Shown here in pieces: positions 1 to 9,000 of a stretch of 64,000 bases of DNA. Origin of the DNA: Niastella yeongjuensis (lineage in GTDB: Bacteria; Bacteroidota; Bacteroidia; Chitinophagales; Chitinophagaceae); NCBI RefSeq assembly GCF_900110245.1, contig NZ_FOCZ01000006.1, positions 311,004 through 375,003 on the forward strand, in the 5' to 3' direction. The notes beneath the pieces are model-generated. The model worked only from the letters and a program-made list of their open reading frames with translations, did no database searches and was not told the DNA's origin. The translations under genes were made by a program, and so were the position numbers. How positions within the stretch are numbered: position 1 is the stretch's first letter; every line of letters begins with the position of its first letter.

Positions 1-1446
1 GAACCGGGTTTACACTATACCGATTCACTTTGGCATCAAATACAGGTGCAGGCGGTATTAGGGGCATTCTGGTCGTCCCAGACAAACAACCTGTGGACAA
101 ATGTATATGACGGGTATACCGATGACGGGTTGCTGGGCATACCCTCAGCTGCAAAAACAGTGACCAATACGTCAGACAAGTCAAGGTATTTATTCCTTTC
201 CACTTTTGGCCGGCTGAAACTCAACTTCAAGGATAAATATTTCCTTAGTTTAACCGCCCGACGCGACGGTTCCTCCCGATTTGGCCCCGCACACCGGTTT
301 GCCAGTTTTGGGGCTGTTGGTGCCGGCTGGATCTTCTGGGAAAGAAACAATAAAGAAGGAGCCAACAGTTATGCCAAACTCAGGGCCAGTTATGGCTCTA
401 CTGGTAATGACCAAATCGGGGACTATGCCTATTTGAATACCTGGAATAAGGCAACACCTGCCTATCAGGGTTTATATGGGATATTCCCTACAGGCCTGGC
501 CAACCCCTATTATCAATGGGAGGTGACACGAAAACTGGAAGGCGGCCTTGAGTTGCGGGTAAACGATATCTTTACCACTACTATTGCCGGGTACTATAAC
601 CGAAGCCGGAACCAGGTCATCACTTCTGTGTTACCGATTCAAACAGGGTTTTCAACATTGGTGTTGAATTTTCCAGCCATTGTCCAGAATACCGGTGTAG
701 AAGCTGATGCTTCCGTAAGAAAGACCTGGGGTGCTTTTACATGGTCCGGCAAACTAACCCTGGCGGTGCCCCGAAACAAGCTGGTAAAGTTTGATAATCT
801 GGACAACTCTAGCTATTCGAAGATTTTGATGATCGGGAAGCCATTAAATATTCTGATTGGTCCACATTATACAGGTGTTGATCCAGATAGCGGGCTGTAC
901 AGGATGGAAGACCCAAACGGCAAAACAGTTAGCAGGTTAGACCCCGATTTTTTCGGGGGTCTCCGGAATTCATTCCAGTTTAAACAATTTGAACTGAGCG
1001 CCTATTTTGAATTCCGCCGGCAGAAAGCACCTAATTATATAACCAATGTATATCGCTATTTGCCACCCGGGCAGGCCGGTGCCGAATTTTTTAGTAACCA
1101 GCCCACCGATTTGCTGGACCGCTGGCAGCAAAAAGGCGATGAAGCAGTTTGGCAAAAGGTAAGTACACAAACCACAGGTGCGGTTAAAAACGGGATTACC
1201 AACTGGCTAAACTCAGACGCCCAATTTGTAGACGCGTCATATATCCGGATGAAGGTGGCGCAACTGACTTATACCTTACCGGAAAAATTCTGCAGGCCAA
1301 AACATATAAAAGCAGCCAGTATATATACAAGTGCTGAGAATTTATTAACCATTACATCGTATAAAGGCGCTGATCCGGAATTACAAAATCCCTTCAGTTT
1401 GCCCTTACAAAAAACGTTTACCCTGGGTTTACAAATAACCTTATAA
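1..1446 (+). CDS. SusC-family TonB-dependent outer-membrane receptor, C-terminal part
   Basis: The reading frame is open from base 1, so the gene starts outside the window; the internal GTG at 46 is not a real start. The 481 visible residues are the C-terminal half of a SusC/RagA beta-barrel: alternating amphipathic strands, the conserved stretch around GSTGNDQIGDYAY, the late motif YTSAENLLTITSYKGADPE, and a terminal strand ending LGLQITL, as usual for this family. SusC proteins import oligosaccharides or peptides across the outer membrane using TonB energy. A SusD partner follows with an 10-base gap, which fixes the assignment. The substrate cannot be read from this fragment. Confidence 0.93.
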   Translation, partial: EPGLHYTDSLWHQIQVQAVLGAFWSSQTNNLWTNVYDGYTDDGLLGIPSAAKTVTNTSDKSRYLFLSTFGRLKLNFKDKYFLSLTARRDGSSRFGPAHRFASFGAVGAGWIFWERNNKEGANSYAKLRASYGSTGNDQIGDYAYLNTWNKATPAYQGLYGIFPTGLANPYYQWEVTRKLEGGLELRVNDIFTTTIAGYYNRSRNQVITSVLPIQTGFSTLVLNFPAIVQNTGVEADASVRKTWGAFTWSGKLTLAVPRNKLVKFDNLDNSSYSKILMIGKPLNILIGPHYTGVDPDSGLYRMEDPNGKTVSRLDPDFFGGLRNSFQFKQFELSAYFEFRRQKAPNYITNVYRYLPPGQAGAEFFSNQPTDLLDRWQQKGDEAVWQKVSTQTTGAVKNGITNWLNSDAQFVDASYIRMKVAQLTYTLPEKFCRPKHIKAASIYTSAENLLTITSYKGADPELQNPFSLPLQKTFTLGLQITL

Positions 1447-1456
1447 ATTGTATAAC

Positions 1457-2884
1457 ATGCATCGGCTCAGGTTATTTTTTAAATGGAGTTTAGTAGTGCT
1501 ATCTGTTGCAGGAACACTCCTGCTTACAGGTTGCAACAAATTGTTGGATGCAGGCTCACCCACCAATAAGGTGACCACGCCTCAGGTATATACCAGTGAT
1601 TCCCTGGCTCAGGCGGCCCTGATCGGGATCTATTATAAAATAATGGAAGGCTTTAATGTATTTAATGGTTTTATGAGCCGTTATCCGGGACTTTCATGCG
1701 ATGAATTAAGCAAGACCAGTGTATTGGTCGATGACAATCCTTTTTTGATCAACACATTGACAATAGACAATAATACAGTGGGAACAACATGGGCCAGCTC
1801 CTATTTTTATATTTACCAATGTAATGATGCAATAATAGGATTGACAGGAAATCATTCTATAACCCCGGCCCTCCGCGATCAACTGCTGGGTGAAGCATAT
1901 TTCCTGAGAGCCTTCTCCTATTTTTATCTGGTAAATTTATATGGAGATGTCCCGCTCATTGCAACTACCGATTATACTAAAAACACAAACACGCCCAGAA
2001 CACCTGTGAATGAGGTATACGACCAAATGATCGCAGACCTTGTTGAAGCACAGCATCTCCTGACCAATACTTATGCAGTTACACCCGATTTTCCCACAGC
2101 CCGGGTACGGGTGAACCGGCTGGCGGCAAAAGCGTTGCAGGCAAGAATATATTTGTACAGGGAACAATGGGCAGAGGCAGATGCTGCCGCCTCGGAAGTG
2201 ATCGAGTCTGGTGTTTATCAATTAGAAAGCCTTCAGCAGGCATTCCTGTATAACAGCAAAGAAGCGATCCTGCAGTTTATGCCCGTTACTGCTGGCTTTA
2301 ACACAGCCGAAGGAGGGTATTTTGTTCCGATCGTTCCTAATGGAAAGCCCTCTATTACATTGAGTGATTCGCTTTTAAAATATCTGGAACCAGATGATCT
2401 GCGCCAGGCATGGATAAGAACCGTGACGGTAAGTGGGAAGCAATACCGGTCGCCTTATAAATTCAAACAAAACACTGCCACTTCTCCGCGGGAAGAATAC
2501 AATATGGTCCTGCGTTTGGCAGAACAATATTGTATTCGTGCGGAAGCCCGTGCCCGGTTAAATCGACTGCCGGAAGCGGTAAACGATTTAAATACGATCA
2601 GGAAAAGAGCGGGGTTACAAGATCTACCCACTATATCAACACAAGACCAGGTTTTGGCTGCTGTAGAACAGGAGTGTCGTATAGAGTTTTTTGCCGAATG
2701 GGGCCATCGCTGGTTCGATCTCAAACGCTGGCCGGCACGGGCAATAGACGGCAAAAAACGAATAGATGAGGTCATGAGCTCACTACGGCCCGATACCTGG
2801 AAACCTACAGCTGCCCTTTGGCCCATACCTGGAGTAGAGCGAATACGCAATCCCGCATTGACCCCAAACCCAGGATATGAGTAA
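1457..2884 (+). CDS. SusD/RagB-family surface glycan-binding lipoprotein
   Basis: 475 residues from ATG 1457; a TTG at 1448 in the same frame would add only three residues and is less likely. The N-terminus has a lipoprotein signal with lipobox LLTGC (Cys26). The body has SusD features: an alpha-helical TPR-like core (RAFSYFYLVNLYGDVPL, around residues 155-170), a RagB segment RAEARARLNRLPEAVNDLNTIRKRAG, and the C-terminal FFAEWGHRWFDLKRW block. SusD proteins form the lid over the SusC barrel and bind the ligand at the cell surface. It pairs with the SusC gene just upstream. It converges on the small gene at 2892 with only 7 bases between, and no clear terminator lies there. Confidence 0.95.
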   Translation: MHRLRLFFKWSLVVLSVAGTLLLTGCNKLLDAGSPTNKVTTPQVYTSDSLAQAALIGIYYKIMEGFNVFNGFMSRYPGLSCDELSKTSVLVDDNPFLINTLTIDNNTVGTTWASSYFYIYQCNDAIIGLTGNHSITPALRDQLLGEAYFLRAFSYFYLVNLYGDVPLIATTDYTKNTNTPRTPVNEVYDQMIADLVEAQHLLTNTYAVTPDFPTARVRVNRLAAKALQARIYLYREQWAEADAAASEVIESGVYQLESLQQAFLYNSKEAILQFMPVTAGFNTAEGGYFVPIVPNGKPSITLSDSLLKYLEPDDLRQAWIRTVTVSGKQYRSPYKFKQNTATSPREEYNMVLRLAEQYCIRAEARARLNRLPEAVNDLNTIRKRAGLQDLPTISTQDQVLAAVEQECRIEFFAEWGHRWFDLKRWPARAIDGKKRIDEVMSSLRPDTWKPTAALWPIPGVERIRNPALTPNPGYE

Positions 2885-2891
2885 AAGCTGA

Positions 2892-3233
2892 TTAAAAACG
2901 GGGCAGGTCACTGTAAATAGTCTGGTATAACCAGGGTACTCCAATACCGTATTCAAATTCATTCAGCCCCGCATAAGGAAGATGAGAAAATTGAAATCCG
3001 CCAAACATGCTGCTCAATCTGGTGATCTCATAAAACACATCACAATACGTTCCGGTTGGATTGGTGAGATCGATGTCTGTAAACCACAGAAAGGGTGCAT
3101 CTAACGCATAAGCCGCACTAAAAGGTTGAACGAACGCGTTGGTTTTTACAGCCACTCTAAGGCCGGGGCTATTATTAGCGCTGGCGGCATTGAACACACA
3201 GGCTAAAACGAACACTGCGATCATTTTTTTCAT
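2892..3233 (-). CDS. Small secreted protein of unknown function, copy 1
   Basis: 113 residues. There is a clear Sec signal peptide (MKKMIAVFVLACVFNAASA), leaving a mature protein of about 93 residues that is rich in Phe, Tyr and Trp and has one Cys (in GTYCDVFYE). I do not recognise the family. A close paralogue in the same orientation lies at 4422-4763, and the two differ mainly in the middle and in loop positions; both end SDLPRF. The start is set by the signal peptide and by identity with the paralogue. A TAnnTTTG-like box (TAACTTTG on the minus strand, 3345-3352) lies about 110 bases upstream. It might be a secreted effector, an inhibitor or a surface structural protein, and nothing in the sequence decides between them. 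Confidence 0.85.
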   Translation of the reverse strand: MKKMIAVFVLACVFNAASANNSPGLRVAVKTNAFVQPFSAAYALDAPFLWFTDIDLTNPTGTYCDVFYEITRLSSMFGGFQFSHLPYAGLNEFEYGIGVPWLYQTIYSDLPRF

Positions 3234-3688
3234 AACTGATCAGGTTTTTATGGTGTTAACAATAAAAGACAACTCTTTCTGAACGACAGGCTATAACACA
3301 AAACGCCCAACGCGAAACGCTACTGCGTTGCGTTAAGCATTCGGCAAAGTTACATATGGCAATACCGGTCATTTTTTTAGCTTAAAGGGAAGTAACCTGG
3401 TGGGAAGTATGTATCAGCTACAACTCAATTGGTACATCGTACAGAAAACCGAATCCCCCAAACAGATAACAGAACCCCATTAATATTAAACAACGCACTA
3501 ATTAATTTGACAAAAAAACACGTCAAATTCGTGCCCCACATGAAAAGAACTCACAACATAAAACCCCTTGGCTAACAGTTGTTAATAAGTTTTTCATGGC
3601 CAGCCTGATCCTGCTTTATCATAGGTTACTGTTATGTGCTTACACGTGTAATTGATTTTTTATATTTGACACCTACAATAGTTTAACC
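3234..3688. other. Divergent intergenic region
   Basis: 455 bases between the divergent small-protein gene (start 3233) and the hydrolase gene (start 3689). It contains a minus-strand -7-like box TAACTTTG (3345-3352) and a plus-strand box TATATTTG (3661-3668). The rest is AT-rich with no open frame, RNA gene or repeat that I can support. Confidence 0.5.
3661..3668 (+). promoter_or_regulatory. Putative Bacteroidota -7 box for the hydrolase gene
   Basis: TATATTTG matches the Bacteroidota sigma-70 -7 consensus TAnnTTTG and sits 20 bases before the ATG at 3689, giving a very short leader. No well-spaced -33 TTG is visible, so the call rests on the -7 element alone. Confidence 0.45.
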
Positions 3689-4375
3689 ATGCAACACCTC
3701 ATTTTATTACATGGCGCCCTTGGCAGCGACAAACAGTTTCAATCACTCGTGCAAGAATTGGATGGTACATTCCAACTACACACATTTAACTTACATGGTC
3801 ATGGTGGTCTACCGCTTCCCAGTCACACTTTCTCAATTGAATTATTCAGTGAACAGGTTGCAAGATACATTCAAGATATGAATATTGAAAAGGCAAATAT
3901 CTTTGGTTATAGTATGGGTGGATATATTGCTATGTATTTGGCTAAGCAAATGCCCGATAAGATCAATAAAATCGTAACTCTCGCAACAAAATTTTATTGG
4001 GATGAGAAAACTGCGTCGAAAGAAGTGAAGCTGCTGGATAGTAAAATCATACAGGAAAAACTACCTGCTTTCGCCACCCAGTTACAACAACGCCATGCAC
4101 CCGCTGACTGGGTAGCAATCCTCGATAAAACCACTGAATTGCTGCTCAACTTAGGTAAAAACAACACACTACAACTGGAAGATTACAATAGTATTACTAC
4201 CCCTTCACTGGTGCTACTGGGTGATCGCGATAAAATGGTTACCCTGGAAGAAACGCTGGCAGTTTATAAACAATTACCAAACGCCCTATTTGGTGTACTA
4301 CCCGGCACACCCCATATTTTCGAACAGGTAAATGTGTCGCTTTTGGCGTATCTGATAAAAGGGTTTATGAAATAA
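3689..4375 (+). CDS. Alpha/beta-hydrolase
   Basis: 228 residues, cytoplasmic (no signal peptide). It has the typical fold markers: the HGALGSD oxyanion region at residues 8-14, nucleophile elbow GYSMGG with Ser75, an acid in GDRD (Asp179/181), and His209 in GTPHIFEQ. Length and motifs fit small esterases or the MenH/BioH-like group, but the substrate cannot be told. It lies between two copies of the small secreted-protein gene, both in the opposite direction. Possibly it was captured between the copies when they duplicated; I see no evidence that they work together. Confidence 0.9.
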   Translation: MQHLILLHGALGSDKQFQSLVQELDGTFQLHTFNLHGHGGLPLPSHTFSIELFSEQVARYIQDMNIEKANIFGYSMGGYIAMYLAKQMPDKINKIVTLATKFYWDEKTASKEVKLLDSKIIQEKLPAFATQLQQRHAPADWVAILDKTTELLLNLGKNNTLQLEDYNSITTPSLVLLGDRDKMVTLEETLAVYKQLPNALFGVLPGTPHIFEQVNVSLLAYLIKGFMK

Positions 4376-4405
4376 AAAAGCCCGATTCCCGGTCGGGAAT
4401 CAGGC
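4373..4405 (-). terminator. Rho-independent terminator of small secreted protein copy 2
   Basis: On the minus strand GATTCCC-GACC-GGGAATC (stem arms 4384-4390 and 4395-4401) is followed by GGGC and a run of six T. It ends the transcript of the gene at 4422-4763 and overlaps the end of the convergent hydrolase gene. Confidence 0.8.
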
Positions 4406-4421
4406 CATACTCAAGTTTTTA

Positions 4422-4763
4422 CTAGAATCGTGGTAAGTCGCTGTAAATATTCTGGTATAACCAGGGAATGCCAATACCATATTCAAACTCAATCAGATTC
4501 CCATAAGGTAAATGGGAAAATGCAAATCCGCTAAACATGGCGCTCAACCTATTGATCTCATAAAACACGTCACAATACGTTCCGGTTGGATTGGTATAAT
4601 CAGGATCAGTGAACCACAGAAAGGGTGTATCAAGGGCATAGGCCGCACTAAAAGGTTGAACGAACGCGTTGGTTTTTGCAGCGACGCGAATGCCAGGCAT
4701 AATTTTAGCACTGGCGGCATTAAAAGCGCAGGCTAAAACGAACACTGCGATCATTTTTTTCAT
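4422..4763 (-). CDS. Small secreted protein of unknown function, copy 2
   Basis: 113 residues, same length and layout as the protein at 2892-3233: Sec signal peptide ending about AASA, aromatic-rich mature part, one Cys in GTYCDVFYE, C-terminus SDLPRF. Nearly all differences are single substitutions, so the pair arose from a recent duplication under constraint on the protein. The region just before the ATG is also alike in both copies, while the downstream flanks differ. This copy has its own strong terminator (4373-4405). Family and function are unknown to me. Confidence 0.85.
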   Translation of the reverse strand: MKKMIAVFVLACAFNAASAKIMPGIRVAAKTNAFVQPFSAAYALDTPFLWFTDPDYTNPTGTYCDVFYEINRLSAMFSGFAFSHLPYGNLIEFEYGIGIPWLYQNIYSDLPRF

Positions 4764-4873
4764 AATTCGACTAGGTTTTTGTGTAAAAAAATAACCTTGC
4801 TTTACACTAATTATGGGAGGCTTAACAGTGAGGAATAACTGCGATGAAGAGTCGTAAATCTACAAAATAATAC

Positions 4874-4912
4874 TAAAAATAAAAAAGCCGGTTATTCCTG
4901 CGAATAACCAGC
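4874..4912 (-). terminator. Terminator of signalling cluster A
   Basis: Minus-strand stem GCTGGTTATTC / GAATAACCGGC with a GCAG loop (4887-4912), followed by TTTTTTATTTTT. It lies just after the stop of the last kinase gene (4940) and marks the 3' end of the operon starting at 13948. Confidence 0.88.
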
Positions 4913-4939
4913 TTCCATATTTTCAAATCCCCTTTTATC

Positions 4940-6430
4940 CTACATTTCCGCTACTCCCACCATCCCGGTTCTGACTTTAGGCACATGTACCTTTAACGTA
5001 CAGCCATGCCCTTTGGAGGAGATCACTTCCAGTTTGCCATCGAACAGCTCAATGCGGCTGAGGATGTTGCTGAGCCCCACTCCTTTCCTTCTTTCCGCGG
5101 GGTCAAAACCCTGGCCATCGTCCTGGATATTGAGATCGATAAAGTCATTCTTCTCAAACAGCTCGATGCTTACATTATGCGCCTGGGCATGTTTTATAAT
5201 GTTATTGAACTGCTCCTGTACAATGCGGTACAGCGCCAGCTGCTGCTGCGGCGTAATATTACGCAGCTGTTCTTTTTCATACAGAAAGCTGATAGCAAAT
5301 GGATTTACCAGCTGGATGTTTTCTATCAGGTCCTGTACAGAATCGACCAGGCCGTTTTTATCCATTACCGGTGGCACCAGCGATTTGGAGATCTTCCTGA
5401 TCTCATTAATGGCCAGCTGCAGGTTGTTGATGCTGCGTTCGGTTAGTTCTTCCCGCAGATCTAATTCCGTCATAGAGGCCTCTATATAGGCTTTGGTTAC
5501 CGCCAATATCTGGTTGATGTTATCGTGCAGTTCGCGGCCAATCTCGGCCCGTTCGCGCTCCTGGCTCTCAATAGAGGCCCTTACCAGTTTGCGCTGGTGC
5601 TCCAGTCGCTCACGGGCAATCTGCTCTGAATAATTGGTCAGCTGTTGTTCGGCTATTACCTTCTCTGTTATATCCTGACAGGTTCCAATAAAACGGTTTC
5701 CATTAACATCCTGGCGATGCGTCCCCCTGGCTTCTATGTATTTCTCCGTACCTGCCTGGCTGATGATACGGAACTGGACCACCTCCGTAGCGCTGGTCGC
5801 AACTGTCTTATCCCGGGCGGTATATACAAGGGGTTTATCTTCCGGGTGTACAAACTGCATAAAAACCTCAAACGACAATTTGGTATTAGGATCCAGATCG
5901 AGGATGCGGTACAATTCATCGGAACAGGAGATCATCTCCCCATCTTCGCCTAATTCCCAGCTGCCCATTTTTGAGATCCGCTGGGCTTCGGCCAGCTGTC
6001 GCTGGCTGTTGCGCAGATTCTGCTCAGTTTCCCGTTTCTCCCGCCGCTCACTGGCTTCCTGGATGGCCCGCCTTATTTTCGGTATTACCGTAAACAGCTT
6101 GTCTTTTATAGAATAATCAGTCACACCATTCTTGATCAACTCCACCGCATTTTCTTCCCCGATAGTACCCGATACGATAATAAAAGGCACATCGGGACAG
6201 ATCTGCTGTTTGATGTGAAATGCAGAAATGCCATCAAATCCCGGCAATGAATAGTCGGACAGAATAACATCGGGGCAAAATTCAGCCAAAGCAGTGGTGT
6301 ACTGTTCTTTGTTGCCAACAGTTTTGGGGGTAAAAGCCAGATCGCCTTTTCTTAATTCATACATCAACAATTCCAGATCATTCTCGTCGTGTTCGAGGAT
6401 CAGCAAATTAATTGGTTTCACAGTAGCCAT
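4940..6430 (-). CDS. Hybrid sensor kinase: REC-PAS-HisKA_3-HATPase
   Basis: 496 residues, soluble. An N-terminal receiver domain (about 6-120; DVILSDYSLPGFDG holds the phospho-acceptor Asp) is followed by a short coiled coil, a PAS/PAC domain (about 145-265) and a NarL-type HisKA_3 dimerisation domain with His302 in GRELHDNINQ, then an HATPase domain with DDGQGFD and GVGLSNI near the C-terminus. HisKA_3 kinases usually phosphorylate LuxR-type regulators, but none is encoded nearby, so the output is unclear. It is the last gene of cluster A, 3 bases after the single-domain regulator at 6434, and is followed by a strong terminator. With its N-terminal receiver it can probably accept phosphate from another kinase of the cluster. 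Confidence 0.93.
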   Translation of the reverse strand: MATVKPINLLILEHDENDLELLMYELRKGDLAFTPKTVGNKEQYTTALAEFCPDVILSDYSLPGFDGISAFHIKQQICPDVPFIIVSGTIGEENAVELIKNGVTDYSIKDKLFTVIPKIRRAIQEASERREKRETEQNLRNSQRQLAEAQRISKMGSWELGEDGEMISCSDELYRILDLDPNTKLSFEVFMQFVHPEDKPLVYTARDKTVATSATEVVQFRIISQAGTEKYIEARGTHRQDVNGNRFIGTCQDITEKVIAEQQLTNYSEQIARERLEHQRKLVRASIESQERERAEIGRELHDNINQILAVTKAYIEASMTELDLREELTERSINNLQLAINEIRKISKSLVPPVMDKNGLVDSVQDLIENIQLVNPFAISFLYEKEQLRNITPQQQLALYRIVQEQFNNIIKHAQAHNVSIELFEKNDFIDLNIQDDGQGFDPAERRKGVGLSNILSRIELFDGKLEVISSKGHGCTLKVHVPKVRTGMVGVAEM

Positions 6431-6433
6431 AAC

Positions 6434-6889
6434 TTACAGTTGATAGGGTTGATTTAATATTAACCAGTAAAGACCCAGGGTGCTTACAGCCTTTACATAT
6501 CCTTCAAATTCTACGGGTTTAACGATATAACTGTTTACACCAAGCGCATAACTTGCCATGATGTCTTTTTCCTCTTTCGACGAGCTTAACAAAACTACCG
6601 GGATCATATTTGTACGGTTGTCGGATTTCAACTTCCGGATCACTTCCAGTCCGTCTACCTTGGGCATTTTCAGGTCCAGGATGATCAACCGGGGCTGGTT
6701 GCCGGCATTACGGCTGAGGTACGGACCAGAACAGAAAACATAGTGCAACAATTCTTCACCATCCCTTAAATGGATAAGTGAGCTGGACAATCCATTTTTG
6801 GTGAGGGCCCGGATGGTTAGCTCGGCATCGTCGGCATTATCTTCACAAAGCACGATATCAACTTTACCAAGGTTCGCATTTTCAATCAT
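6434..6889 (-). CDS. Single-domain response regulator (Rcp1-like)
   Basis: 151 residues, one receiver domain and no output domain. Acidic pocket CEDNADD at the start, phospho-acceptor Asp72 in ILDLKMPKVDG, switch Ser in LLSSSKEE and Lys in VKPVEF. This type is known as a diffusible phosphate shuttle for phytochrome-like kinases. It sits between two hybrid kinases in the same operon (18 and 3 base gaps), so it likely transfers phosphate between them. A paralogue opens cluster B at 22670. Confidence 0.93.
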   Translation of the reverse strand: MIENANLGKVDIVLCEDNADDAELTIRALTKNGLSSSLIHLRDGEELLHYVFCSGPYLSRNAGNQPRLIILDLKMPKVDGLEVIRKLKSDNRTNMIPVVLLSSSKEEKDIMASYALGVNSYIVKPVEFEGYVKAVSTLGLYWLILNQPYQL

Positions 6890-6907
6890 AGAAACAGGGG
6901 TTATAGT

Positions 6908-8404
6908 TTACAGGTCATTATAGGTTCTGGGTAATGAAAAATAAAAAGTGGCGCCTTCATCGGGTTTTCCTTCCGCCCACACTTTTCCGCCATGTTTAAC
7001 AATGATCCGCTGTACTATGGCCAACCCTACCCCGGTACCTTCAAACTCATCACTGCCATGCAACCGTTGAAATACGCCAAATAATTTATGCGCATACTGC
7101 ATGTCGAAACCAGCCCCATTGTCTTTTACATAATACACCAGTTCATCATCCTTTTCTGCCGCACCCAGCTCAATAACGGGCCTTTCCTTTTTAGATGAAT
7201 ATTTGATGGCATTGGATATAAGGTTGATATACACCTGCGACAGCAACGACGGGTCGCCCTGGGTGCCTGGCAATGGATGCACCGTTATAGTGGTGTTGAC
7301 CGGCGCAGCCTGCCTGAGATCAGCGATGATGGGTTCTACCAGTTTATTGAAATTGACGGGCACGCGGCTTATTTCCTTCCGGCCCATTCGGCTAAACGCC
7401 AGCAGGTCATCGATAAGGTTCCCCATTTTTGTAGCGTTCTTCCTGATCACGTTGAACATACGGGTGGCCTCTTCGTTAAACGACTGCGCATGATCGTCCT
7501 GGATCATTTGCGCATAACCATTGATGCTGCGCAACGGCGCCCGCAGATCGTGCGACACCGAATAGGAAAATGATTCCAGCTCTTTATTGGTCAGTTGTAA
7601 CTGCGAAATATTTCTCTCCAGGTTTAAGTTCAGTTGTTTTATTTCAAAGTCGGCTTTCTTTTGACGGGTAATATCACGGCCGTTGGCAAACCACAAACTG
7701 TGCTTATGTACAATGTTCCAGCTAACATACCGGTGCTCGCCATTCTTGGTGAACATCAATACTTCAAATGAGAACGACGGCTGGTAAACGCAGGCCAGCT
7801 CTTTAACTTTCGCCTGGCCTTCTTCCGATAAATAATCCAACAGCGAAGCGTTTTTCATTTCCTGGGCAGAATAACCCAACAGCGGGAATGCTGCGTCATT
7901 TACTTCTTCAAACCGGTATGTTTCGGCATTGATGATACAAATAAGATCAGCGGAGTTATTGATGAGCAGGGCATAATTTTCCAGTGCCTGGTTCTTCTCT
8001 ATCAGCTCGCGTTGCTGGCGGTGCAGTTGTAACAGCACCGATACCTTGGCTTCGGTAATATCCGGATTGAGCGGTTTATACAGGTAGTCGATGGCCCCTT
8101 CTTCAAATCCCTTCATCACAAACCGGTGCTCTTTTAACTCGGCGGTTACAAAAATGATAGGCGTTTCGCTGGTGCGTTTGTTCGATTTCAGGATCTGCGC
8201 CACCTCAAAGCCATCCATACCGGGCATTTGCACATCGAGGATGATCAGATCGATCTCCTGGCTCAGGGCCACCTTCAGCGCCTCATTACCATTGGTAGCA
8301 CTGATGAGGTTACGCCCGGGCTGGCCCAGGATCTGTTCCAATGCATAGATATTGTTAACCTTATCATCTACGATCAAAATCTGGTCTTCAGGCTGTTTTA
8401 CCAT
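6908..8404 (-). CDS. Hybrid sensor kinase: REC-PAS-HisKA-HATPase
   Basis: 498 residues, soluble. Receiver domain at 8-125 (LIILDVQMPGMDGFE), PAS domain about 140-255, coiled coil, HisKA with His285 in SYSVSHDLRAPL, and an HATPase domain with KDNGAGFD and GTGVGLAIV. The kinase half is of the bacteriophytochrome/ETR-like class. The same REC-plus-kinase layout, without PAS, occurs at 23153 in cluster B. The gene is translated close to its neighbours (5 bases after CheB, 18 before the response regulator). Confidence 0.93.
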   Translation of the reverse strand: MVKQPEDQILIVDDKVNNIYALEQILGQPGRNLISATNGNEALKVALSQEIDLIILDVQMPGMDGFEVAQILKSNKRTSETPIIFVTAELKEHRFVMKGFEEGAIDYLYKPLNPDITEAKVSVLLQLHRQQRELIEKNQALENYALLINNSADLICIINAETYRFEEVNDAAFPLLGYSAQEMKNASLLDYLSEEGQAKVKELACVYQPSFSFEVLMFTKNGEHRYVSWNIVHKHSLWFANGRDITRQKKADFEIKQLNLNLERNISQLQLTNKELESFSYSVSHDLRAPLRSINGYAQMIQDDHAQSFNEEATRMFNVIRKNATKMGNLIDDLLAFSRMGRKEISRVPVNFNKLVEPIIADLRQAAPVNTTITVHPLPGTQGDPSLLSQVYINLISNAIKYSSKKERPVIELGAAEKDDELVYYVKDNGAGFDMQYAHKLFGVFQRLHGSDEFEGTGVGLAIVQRIIVKHGGKVWAEGKPDEGATFYFSLPRTYNDL

Positions 8405-8409
8405 ACTTC

Positions 8410-8991
8410 TTAATTTTTCATAGTGTCCAATAAAAATTGTCCGATCGCTTCAGGAGTTAACACCAGCTGCACAAAACCGGTGTTGATAGCAGCCTGCGGC
8501 ATTTCCCGATAATCGGCAGTTTCCAGTGACTGGGCAATGGTGGTGCCGCCCATGGTCGCAATCTTTTTTATACCGTTTGATCCGTCTTTATTGGCCCCGG
8601 TAAGGATGATAGCCAGTAACCTTTCCTTATATACTTCAGCCGCTGTTTCGAACAACACATCTATCGAGGGACGGCTATAATTTACCGGCGCATCGCAACT
8701 TAGTGAAAAGGAACCATCGTTCTCTATTAATAAATGGTAATCGGGCGGTGCAAAATACACCGTGCCCGGCTGGATCATTTCCTTTTCGTCTGCCTGTTTG
8801 ATCGTCACCTTGCATTTCTGCTGCAACACTTCTTCCAGTAAAGTGCGCTCGTCCTTCGACCGGTGCTGCACCACTATTATTGGAATGCCGAAATTGGCAG
8901 GCAATAACTTTAATATGCGGATCATAATATACAATCCGCCGGCCGAAGCACCAATCACAATAGCATCGTACTTTTTAAGGTCATGGTTCAA
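8410..8991 (-). CDS. cheB: CheB-type protein-glutamate methylesterase, catalytic domain only
   Basis: 193 residues, covering only the CheB methylesterase domain; the usual N-terminal receiver is absent. The catalytic triad is visible: Ser16 in IGASAGG, His43 in VVQHRSKD, and Asp136 in LTGANKDGSNG. CheB removes methyl groups from glutamates that CheR methylates. The CheR gene is directly upstream (9-base gap). No methyl-accepting receptor, CheA or CheW is in the window, so the substrate is probably not a chemoreceptor; the long coiled coil of the neighbouring giant kinase is one possible target (inference). Confidence 0.93.
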   Translation of the reverse strand: MNHDLKKYDAIVIGASAGGLYIMIRILKLLPANFGIPIIVVQHRSKDERTLLEEVLQQKCKVTIKQADEKEMIQPGTVYFAPPDYHLLIENDGSFSLSCDAPVNYSRPSIDVLFETAAEVYKERLLAIILTGANKDGSNGIKKIATMGGTTIAQSLETADYREMPQAAINTGFVQLVLTPEAIGQFLLDTMKN

Positions 8992-9000
8992 TTGATAAGG

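Noticed and set aside
5006-5489. Overlapping plus-strand open frames within cluster A kinases
   Set aside because: Antisense frames in conserved kinase coding sequence; no start context or known domain.
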